Of a stretch of 9,659 nt of DNA, positions 1 to 4,213 are shown piece by piece (positions within the stretch are counted from its first letter, which is position 1; every line of letters begins with the position of its first letter). Where the stretch lies: contig CAKTNS010000066.1 in the NCBI GenBank assembly GCA_934589225.1, positions 1-9,659 on the forward strand. Reading direction: 5' to 3'. This DNA is from an uncultured Oscillospiraceae bacterium. GTDB taxonomy: Bacteria > Bacillota > Clostridia > Oscillospirales > Oscillospiraceae. The notes under the pieces were generated by a model that saw nothing but the letters and a program-made list of their open reading frames with translations, was not told where the DNA came from and made no database searches. A program made the position numbers and the translations under genes.

Positions 1-108
1 ACGGAGATCGCCGCCGCCCTGCAATACTCCACGGTCCACCATTTCTCCCGCCAGTTCAAAGAAAAATTCGGCATCACCCCCACGGAGTACGCCCGGTCCG
101 TGCGATAA
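1..108 (+). CDS. AraC-family transcriptional regulator, C-terminal end (5' truncated by window)
   Basis: Reading from base 1 in frame gives 35 residues and a TAA stop at 106-108. The peptide contains HHFSRQFKEKFGITPTEYAR, the classic end of the second helix-turn-helix of AraC/XylS regulators: a recognition helix with FSRxFKxxFG, followed by the xTPxxYR motif. The preceding residues (TEIAAALQYST) fit the start of that second HTH. In the family this roughly 100-residue domain is usually C-terminal and follows a ligand-sensing domain, which lies outside the window, so the inducer and the regulated genes cannot be read here. The gene runs toward the repeat cluster, and no strong terminator with a T-tract is seen after it. 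A weak GC-rich hairpin around 121-138 belongs to a repeat. Family assignment is confident; specific role is unknown. Confidence 0.85.
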   Translation, partial: TEIAAALQYSTVHHFSRQFKEKFGITPTEYARSVR

Positions 109-111
109 AGC

Positions 112-179
112 CCAAGACCTGCCCCTTCGGGGTGGGGCGGTACCACGTCCCGCGCTGTAGGAACAACGGGCGCAAAGGT
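112..179 (-). repeat. Intergenic repeat family D, copy 1 (inverted relative to copy at 8971)
   Basis: Read on the minus strand this stretch begins ACCTTTGCGCCCGTTGTTCC and ends GGGGCAGGTCTTGG. The same order of words occurs on the plus strand at 8971-9065. The two copies differ mainly by a hairpin-containing insert in copy 2, between the GTACCGC and AGGTCTTGG words. It starts four bases after the AraC stop codon. No coding potential is apparent. Confidence 0.6.
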
Positions 180-188
180 GTTGCGCGT

Positions 189-325
189 GTAGGGGCGGCT
201 ACCAGCCGCCCGCCACGTCCTGAATACAACCTGTGCGGTTGAACGGTACCACGCCCGTAGGGGCGGCTAGTAGCCGCCCGCCACGTCCCGAATACAACCT
301 GTGTGGTTGAACGGTACCACGCAAT
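189..325 (+). repeat. Two tandem copies of a 68-bp hairpin repeat (family R, units 1 and 2)
   Basis: Units begin at 189 and 257, exactly 68 bp apart. Each starts GTAGG, carries a perfect 8-bp stem with a 3-nt loop (GGGCGGCT/AGCCGCCC at 193-211 and 261-279), then reads CGCCACGTC, GAATACAACCTGTG and GTTGAACGGTACCACG. The two copies differ at only a few bases, several of them in the loop. Related units lie at 326, 539-598, 613-683, 8886-8951, 9361-9422 and 9427-9494. Noncoding dispersed repeat; function unknown. Confidence 0.85.
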
Positions 326-392
326 GTAGCGGCGATGATTCATCGCCATAAAACGTAACGAATATAACCCGTACGGACAAAACGGAATCACC
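326..392 (+). repeat. Family R unit 3 with a different hairpin stem
   Basis: This unit continues the tandem array. It starts GTAGC and keeps the downstream GAATATAACCCGT and ACGGAATCACC words in the same places as units 1 and 2. Its stem is instead GGCGATG/CATCGCC (331-337 and 341-347, loop att). Both arms differ from units 1 and 2 in matching fashion, so the pairing is preserved while the sequence changed. Confidence 0.7.
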
Positions 393-400
393 TACCGACA

Positions 401-525
401 TGTCATTCCGAGCGAACGCAGTGAGTCGAGGAATCTTCCCAAGTTGCTGATTTTACCTTACGCAGGTTCTTATTGCAACTTGAGTGGATTCCTCCACTCC
501 GCTTGCGCTAAAGGCCTGAATGACA
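401..525 (-). repeat. MITE-like element, copy A (inverted relative to copies B and C)
   Basis: This is a 125-bp element bounded by TGTCATTC at 401 and GAATGACA ending at 525, a perfect 8-bp terminal inverted repeat. The ends continue as longer imperfect arms (GAGTCGAGGAATCTTCCC on one side, GTGGATTCCTCCACTCC on the other). Reverse-complemented, it aligns along its length with 8752-8874 and 9229-9349. It contains no ORF of note, so any mobility would depend on a transposase elsewhere. Alternatively it is a REP/palindromic-unit type repeat rather than a true MITE. Confidence 0.75.
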
Positions 526-538
526 CGTTGGTAGGTGG

Positions 539-598
539 TTTCATTCATCCACACAGGTTCTATTCGAAACGTGGCGGGCGGCAGATTGCCGCCCCTAC
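539..598 (-). repeat. Family R unit 4 (minus orientation)
   Basis: On the minus strand it starts GTAGG and has the stem GGGCGGC/GCCGCCC (arms 576-582 and 588-594, loop agatt). It continues CGCCACGTTTCGAATAGAAC and CTGTGTGG, matching units 1-2 in order and spacing. Confidence 0.7.
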
Positions 599-612
599 AG
601 TTTCGCTGGTGG

Positions 613-683
613 GTGGTACCATTCAACTGCACGGGTTGTATTCGCCACGCCCCCCCCGGAACGGCACACAGGCCGTTCCCTAC
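613..683 (-). repeat. Family R unit 5 with GGAACGGC stem (minus orientation)
   Basis: On the minus strand it starts GTAGG and then forms the stem GGAACGGC/GCCGTTCC (arms 658-665 and 672-679). It continues GGCGAATACAACCCGTG and GTTGAATGGTACCACC like the other units. The hairpin is a third stem type in the same frame. The unit ends 11 bp before the -35 box of the mini-protein promoter, so repeat and promoter abut. Confidence 0.7.
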
Positions 684-694
684 GGTTTCGCTGG

Positions 695-723
695 TTGACA
701 GCGCCTCCTGAAGGGGCTATAAT
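695..723 (+). promoter_or_regulatory. Perfect consensus sigma-A promoter of the GGADGPT mini-protein
   Basis: TTGACA at 695-700 and TATAAT at 718-723 match the housekeeping consensus at all 12 positions, with the optimal 17-bp spacer. Initiation is expected near 730, giving a leader of roughly 20-25 nt with the RBS AGGGAGGG at 738-745. Such an exact promoter implies strong, largely constitutive transcription unless a repressor acts. No clear operator dyad is visible. Confidence 0.85.
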
Positions 724-752
724 GATCCAAAACTTCCAGGGAGGGACAGAAA

Positions 753-917
753 ATGGATGCTTCAACCATTGGAATCATCGGGGGCGCGGATGGGCCGACG
801 GCTATTTTTATTACGGGGAAGCCCTCTGCTTTGGAGCTTCTGCTCCTTGCCGCCGGAATCGCTGCCGTGATCGTGGGTGTGGTGCTCTTGGTGAAAAAGT
901 ACCGAAAAAAGAAATAA
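753..917 (+). CDS. 54-aa orphan membrane mini-protein with the OadB/GcdB GGADGPT signature
   Basis: The ATG at 753 follows AGGGAGGG with 7 nt spacing, a strong RBS that fixes the start. Residues 6-16 read IGIIGGADGPT, followed by AIFITGK (17-23). This is the conserved internal motif of the beta subunit of sodium-translocating decarboxylases (OadB, GcdB, MmdB), whose Asp is implicated in Na+ binding and transport. Residues 27-47 form one hydrophobic helix (ELLLLAAGIAAVIVGVVLLV) and the tail is strongly basic (KKYRKKK), predicting a single-pass protein with a cytoplasmic C-terminus. True beta subunits are several hundred residues with many helices; here only the motif and one helix exist, and no decarboxylase, biotin carrier or gamma subunit is nearby. 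It has its own perfect promoter and terminator, which argues for a genuine small gene rather than a decayed fragment. I recall similar tiny proteins being auto-annotated as 'decarboxylase subunit beta' in Clostridia. Function is unknown: a sodium-related accessory peptide is possible, catalysis alone is not. Confidence 0.8.
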   Translation: MDASTIGIIGGADGPTAIFITGKPSALELLLLAAGIAAVIVGVVLLVKKYRKKK

Positions 918-953
918 AAACAGCCGGAGGGAATGGAACCCTTCGGCTGTTTT
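917..953. terminator. Bidirectional intrinsic terminator between mini-protein and sugar kinase genes
   Basis: The arms AAAACAGCCGGAGGG (917-931) and CCCTTCGGCTGTTTT (939-953) form a 15-bp stem with one G-U wobble and a 7-nt loop. The stem ends in a T run on the plus strand, and in TTTT followed by TATTTC on the minus strand. It therefore serves the mini-protein gene and the convergent kinase gene, whose stop codon is at 970. Confidence 0.9.
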
Positions 954-969
954 GGCGTATTGGGGGCTG

Positions 970-1932
970 TTACAGCAGCGCCCGGACCTCTTCTTCCTGG
1001 GGCATGGCCCGGATGGCGCCCTTGCGGGTGGTGACGATGTAGGCGGCGGTGTTGGCGAAGCGGAGCATTTCCCGGCGGTTTTCCGGGGTCAGGTCGTCAA
1101 GACCATGATTCAGCAGGTAATTCAGCACCGAGGCGCAGAAGGTGTCACCGGCGCCGGTGGTTTCGATGACACCGCCCAGGGTGCAGGCGGGGACGAAGAC
1201 GGGGTCGGCGTCGCCGTAGAAGCTGTAGCTGCCCTGGGCACCGGCGGTGACGTTCAGGACGCGGATATTGGGGTAGGCCGCCTGAAGCTTTCGGGCACCC
1301 AAGGTAAAGTCCGTCTCCCCGGTCATGAATTCCAGCTCGTTGTCCGCAATTTTCAGAATATCGCACTGGCCCAGGCCGTAGGCGATGGCTTCCTTTGCGT
1401 CCTCCAGCCGCTCCCACAGGGGAGGCCGGAGGTTGGGGTCAAAGGAGATCCAGGCTCCGCCTTCCTTGGCGGTCCGGATGGCCCGGACAGTGGCGTTCCG
1501 GACGCCCTCATGGGTCATGGACAAGGTGCCAAAGTGGAAAATCCGGGCCTTGCGCAGCATGTCCAGAGGCAGCTCCTCCTCCCGGAGCATCATGTCCGCC
1601 CCGGGCTTGCGGTAGAAGGAAAAGTCCCGGTCCCCGTTGGGGGCGGTTTTGACAAAGGCCAGGGTGGTGGGAATGTCCTTGTCCATTTGCAGGGCCAGGG
1701 TGCTGATGCCGGTTTCCTCCAGCACGCCCTTTAAGAGCCGCCCAAAAAGATCGTCCCCCACCTTGCCTACAAAGGCGCAGCGTTTGCCCAGCTTTCGCAG
1801 CATGGCCAGCACATTGCAGGGCGCTCCGCCGGGGCAGGCCTCAAAGAGGGTGTTCCCCTGGGGGGAAACCCCGTTTTCCGTAAAATCGATCAGCAGCTCA
1901 CCAAGAGCCACCACGTCAAAGGCTTGTTCCAT
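970..1932 (-). CDS. PfkB-family carbohydrate kinase, probable fructokinase
   Basis: This is a 320-aa ribokinase/PfkB-family sugar kinase, a normal length for the group. The start is the ATG at 1932, not the in-frame upstream ATG at 1959, because AGGAGG lies 9 nt before it. The N-terminal substrate-binding signature is PGGAPCN (residues 34-40), following VVALGELLIDF (7-17). The C-terminal signature is ETTGAGDTFCASVL, with the catalytic base Asp about residue 263 in the GAGD anion hole. WISFDPNLRPPLW and KIADNELEFMTGE are typical of bacterial fructokinases that phosphorylate fructose at O6 with ATP. The exact sugar cannot be set by eye; 2-dehydro-3-deoxygluconate or another ketose is an alternative. 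It lies 47 bp downstream of the membrane-protein gene on the same strand and is probably co-transcribed. A lone TATACT in the gap lacks a good -35 box. No sugar transporter or hydrolase is adjacent. Confidence 0.85.
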   Translation of the reverse strand: MEQAFDVVALGELLIDFTENGVSPQGNTLFEACPGGAPCNVLAMLRKLGKRCAFVGKVGDDLFGRLLKGVLEETGISTLALQMDKDIPTTLAFVKTAPNGDRDFSFYRKPGADMMLREEELPLDMLRKARIFHFGTLSMTHEGVRNATVRAIRTAKEGGAWISFDPNLRPPLWERLEDAKEAIAYGLGQCDILKIADNELEFMTGETDFTLGARKLQAAYPNIRVLNVTAGAQGSYSFYGDADPVFVPACTLGGVIETTGAGDTFCASVLNYLLNHGLDDLTPENRREMLRFANTAAYIVTTRKGAIRAMPQEEEVRALL

Positions 1933-1979
1933 TGTAAAGTTCCTCCTAAATTTTTGCACCGGGCAAAATAGTATACGTC

Positions 1980-3782
1980 TTAAGGGTTATCAGTGGAGCC
2001 GTCTCCTGCCTCCGTGGGCCGGAACAGGAGCATCAGCATGGGGACGCAGTAGAGCACCGGCAGGGCGTAGCGGACGGCACCGTTGGTGTGGGTGGTCAGC
2101 AGGCCCAGGGTCATCATCAGGGTGGGAAGGCACAGCATCTTCTTGATGCCCCGCTTGCTTTCCAGGGCCGCCACCGTCAGCAGCAGGCACAGCCAGTTGT
2201 ACAGGCCCGAGAAGTTCAGGGCCCGCAGGGGGGAGCACATGTTCAGGTCCCACAGGGCGGTATCCCAGCGCTCTAAGGTGGGGCCGTCCAGCCAGGCGGG
2301 GTCTGTTTTGCCCATGATGTTTTCCGACCTGCTGTAAAGGGGCAGGAAGTAATCGCAGCGGCTGTAGACCATGGCCTCCAGCACCGTCAGGGGGTGGCGT
2401 AGGAAGAATTTAAAATTCAGAGCCAGATACCGCCGGACCTGCTGGGCGGACTCTGCGTGGAAGGTGTATTTGATGTCGTTGTTCTGGTCCGGGTTGAACT
2501 TGTGCAGCACCGCGTCATAGTCCAGCACGTCGGAGATGATGGCGACCTCTTCCTCCGTCAGCTCCTGGGCATAGTGCTGGCAGTAGTAGCCGGTGATGTA
2601 ATAGAAGGGGCTGTAGTTTTCGAATTCCGCCGGAGGCATGATGTTCAGGGCGGGGCACAGCACCAGGATCACCGCCCAGTGGACCGCCAGCAGCCCCAGG
2701 GCCGCGGCGGAGAGCATTTTCCGCAGGGGCCTGCGATAGAGAAGCAGGGCCAGAAGGGAGAGAATCACCAGGTAGATGGCCCCCTTCCGGGTGGCGGCGC
2801 AGAGGAAGCCCAGCACCAGAAGCCACACCAGGTCCCGCTTGTTTTCTTTCAGCAGCAGACGGCGGTAGTACAGGGCAAAGAGCAGATACAAAGGCCCAAA
2901 GAGGGAATCCCGCAGGCCCTTCATGACAAACATGGGGAACACGCTGACGAGACCAAAGAACAGGCTGACACCCAGCCCGGGCCGGGTGTCCTGACGGCAC
3001 ACCGTGACCTCCTCTGCCAGCATGGCCACGGCATAAAGGGTCAGGGCCGCCTGGGGCAGGACGCACAGCACAATGCCAAAGTCGTCACAGCAAAGCTTCT
3101 GGCCCAGGGTGTACAGGCCGCCGTAGAAGAAGGTTGTCAGCAGGGGGTGGGAGGCGTTCATGATTTCCGTGCCCTGGAAGGAGCGGATCTGGGTGTTGGT
3201 GTCAAACATGAGCCCTCCGGGGGCACGCAAAAGGATCACAGGCACCCAGCACAGCAGGCTCACCGCCGCCCACAGCCATTTCCGCTTCCTTGAGAAGGGG
3301 AACCCCCGGTCTTTTGGGGCCAAGGGGGCCGTCAGCCACTGAACCGCCACATGGACCAAAGAGGAGACTGCCAGCAATAGCCCCGCCCACAGCAGCACAT
3401 TTTCGGTTCCGTCCAGCCCCGGCAGGGCCACCAGACGGAAGATGCGCCGGTCTTGAGTCAGGCCGATGAGAATATTTTCGGAAAAGAAGGCCGCCAGCAG
3501 CACCTCCGGCAGTCGGGGCCGCAGGGCTTTCTGATAGCCCAGCCACCCTACCAGCGCCCCCAGACCCAGGCACAGAAGCCCAAAGGACAGGGAAGCGCGG
3601 GGATTGGAAAGGCCGTAGCTGATGCCAAAGCGCAGGTGCCCCCACAGCCCCAGCCCCTCCGGGGCCCCCTTGGACAGGGCAAAGGCCGGAAGAAAGGCCG
3701 CCAGCAGCACCAGTGCCCCCAAAGCCATCAGGGGCAGGCTCCGGGAAAAGACTTTTTGTTTCTTCATACGCAACTCCATCAT
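1980..3782 (-). CDS. Polytopic membrane protein, DUF6020/GT-C glycosyltransferase-like
   Basis: The 600-aa protein is strongly hydrophobic with about a dozen transmembrane helices, the first at residues 16-36. After a helix ending near 190, a predicted extracytoplasmic loop holds FDTNTQ (Asp about 194) and then NASHPLLTTFFYGGLYTLGQ (from about 209); RDSLFGPLYLLFALYYRRLL follows near 291. This order, an acidic first-loop motif, then HP, then a KD/RD-SLF motif before a helix, resembles DUF6020 and GT-C enzymes, which move sugars from polyprenyl phosphate donors onto surface glycans or proteins. The family call is from memory. The start is uncertain: ATG 3782 has a G-rich stretch upstream, whereas the third in-frame Met at 3767 (MKKQKVFSRS) has GGAG 6 nt before it and looks equally good. 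Promoter at 3821-3850; the sugar kinase follows 47 bp downstream. Role inferred: cell-surface polysaccharide or glycoprotein assembly. Confidence 0.65.
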   Translation of the reverse strand: MMELRMKKQKVFSRSLPLMALGALVLLAAFLPAFALSKGAPEGLGLWGHLRFGISYGLSNPRASLSFGLLCLGLGALVGWLGYQKALRPRLPEVLLAAFFSENILIGLTQDRRIFRLVALPGLDGTENVLLWAGLLLAVSSLVHVAVQWLTAPLAPKDRGFPFSRKRKWLWAAVSLLCWVPVILLRAPGGLMFDTNTQIRSFQGTEIMNASHPLLTTFFYGGLYTLGQKLCCDDFGIVLCVLPQAALTLYAVAMLAEEVTVCRQDTRPGLGVSLFFGLVSVFPMFVMKGLRDSLFGPLYLLFALYYRRLLLKENKRDLVWLLVLGFLCAATRKGAIYLVILSLLALLLYRRPLRKMLSAAALGLLAVHWAVILVLCPALNIMPPAEFENYSPFYYITGYYCQHYAQELTEEEVAIISDVLDYDAVLHKFNPDQNNDIKYTFHAESAQQVRRYLALNFKFFLRHPLTVLEAMVYSRCDYFLPLYSRSENIMGKTDPAWLDGPTLERWDTALWDLNMCSPLRALNFSGLYNWLCLLLTVAALESKRGIKKMLCLPTLMMTLGLLTTHTNGAVRYALPVLYCVPMLMLLFRPTEAGDGSTDNP

Positions 3783-3820
3783 GGTCCGCCCCCCAAGGCG
3801 GCCGGACCGGGTTTTCCCAT

Positions 3821-3850
3821 ATCATACCACAAAAACAGTTGGTTTTGCAA
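3821..3850 (-). promoter_or_regulatory. Extended -10 promoter for the membrane protein-kinase unit
   Basis: On the minus strand TTGCAA (3845-3850) and TATGAT (3821-3826) are 18 bp apart, with TGG directly before the -10 box (TGn extension). Transcription would start near 3814, about 30 nt before the ATG at 3782. A perfect inverted repeat CAGTTG/CAACTG (3836-3841 and 3848-3853) overlaps the -35 box and could be an operator. Confidence 0.65.
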
Positions 3851-3898
3851 CTGCCTCCCGGCTGTTTTCAATTCATTCACAGTTTTTCCCAAAATTGT

Positions 3899-3927
3899 TT
3901 GAAACTCCGTTAAATTCCCGTCATAAT
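3899..3927 (+). promoter_or_regulatory. Plus-strand sigma-A promoter for a putative small RNA
   Basis: TTGAAA (3899-3904) and CATAAT (3922-3927) each match the consensus at 5 of 6 positions with a 17-bp spacer. The palindrome ATCCCGGGAT (3926-3935), flanked by TCAT and ATGA, sits on the -10 box and start site and could bind a regulator. The promoter fires away from the divergent promoter at 3821-3850. Confidence 0.5.
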
Positions 3928-3933
3928 CCCGGG

Positions 3934-4072
3934 ATATGATGAAATCACGAAAGGGGAACACCCCCACAAGGGACAAAACCCTTCGTTTTAAGGATATGAT
4001 CCTTTCTCCTCTTCTCTCTTCTCTTTCTATTTCCAAAGTCAAAACCCCCGGGATACAGGTCCCGGGGGTTTT
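3934..4072 (+). ncRNA. Candidate small RNA of about 140 nt with CU-rich segment
   Basis: A good promoter (3899-3927) and a strong terminator (4041-4072) enclose about 110 bp before the terminator with no credible gene. The expected transcript contains small hairpins: AAGGG/CCCTT around 3972-3988, and AGGAT/ATCCT around 3995-4008. A long unstructured pyrimidine stretch follows (about 4006-4033, including TTTCTCCTCTTCTC) and then the terminator hairpin. A single-stranded CU-rich segment can pair with Shine-Dalgarno sequences, a known mode of trans-acting RNAs in Firmicutes. The only plus ORF (ATG at 3936) lacks an RBS and runs through the terminator stem. Alternatively this could be a 5' leader of the 4214 gene with an attenuator. 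Inference from signals only; no family recognised. Confidence 0.4.
4041..4072. terminator. Strong hairpin terminator upstream of the surface-protein gene
   Basis: AAAACCCCCGGGA (4041-4053) pairs perfectly with TCCCGGGGGTTTT (4060-4072): a 13-bp stem with a 6-nt loop. It carries T on the 3' side and A on the 5' side, so it can act in both directions. No annotated gene ends here, which suggests an unannotated transcript. Confidence 0.85.
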
Positions 4073-4151
4073 GGCGTAGGGGGAAAAGGTTAAGAAATTT
4101 ATAAGATTATCTGGGAATCTCTGGAAAAGGCCCTTGTTCACAGTTTGTCTA

Positions 4152-4180
4152 TTGTTCCGTTTTTGGAATTGTGGTATACT
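4152..4180 (+). promoter_or_regulatory. Extended -10 promoter of the surface-protein gene
   Basis: TTGTTC (4152-4157) and TATACT (4175-4180) are 17 bp apart, with TGG immediately before the -10 box. The start would be near 4187, and the RBS AAGGAGG (4199-4205) follows, so the leader is short. Confidence 0.65.
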
Positions 4181-4213
4181 GATGCAAACGCAAGCGAGAA
4201 GGAGGAACACGTT

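Noticed and set aside
189..392. Possible CRISPR array because of regularly spaced direct repeats
   Set aside because: Whole 68-bp units repeat, with no unique spacers between short identical repeats; copies are scattered in both orientations and no cas genes are present.
444..698. Small open frames in the left and right repeat clusters (also 8833-9096, 9017-9376)
   Set aside because: They are made of hairpin repeats shared between noncoding regions and lack RBS and conserved protein features.
952..1734. 260-codon plus-strand open frame over the sugar kinase
   Set aside because: Antisense to a clear PfkB kinase with both family signatures; no RBS and no recognisable motif.
1933..1959. Upstream ATG (1959) as start of the sugar kinase
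   Set aside because: The AGGAGG sits between the two ATG codons with good spacing to 1932, and the family's beta strand begins right after the second Met.
2457..3293. 278-codon plus-strand open frame over the membrane-protein gene
   Set aside because: Composition (His/Gln/Gly-rich) is typical of the complement of a Leu-rich membrane protein; no domain or RBS.
3936..4079. 47-codon plus-strand ORF inside the candidate small RNA
   Set aside because: No Shine-Dalgarno sequence before the ATG, and its last third lies within the terminator hairpin.
3779..4210. 143-codon minus-strand frame ending in an ATGA overlap with the membrane-protein start
   Set aside because: The overlap hints at translational coupling, and the last 60 residues look moderately protein-like. 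However, the frame runs through a 13-bp perfect terminator, has no start codon with an RBS after it, and covers a good extended -10 promoter for the downstream gene.
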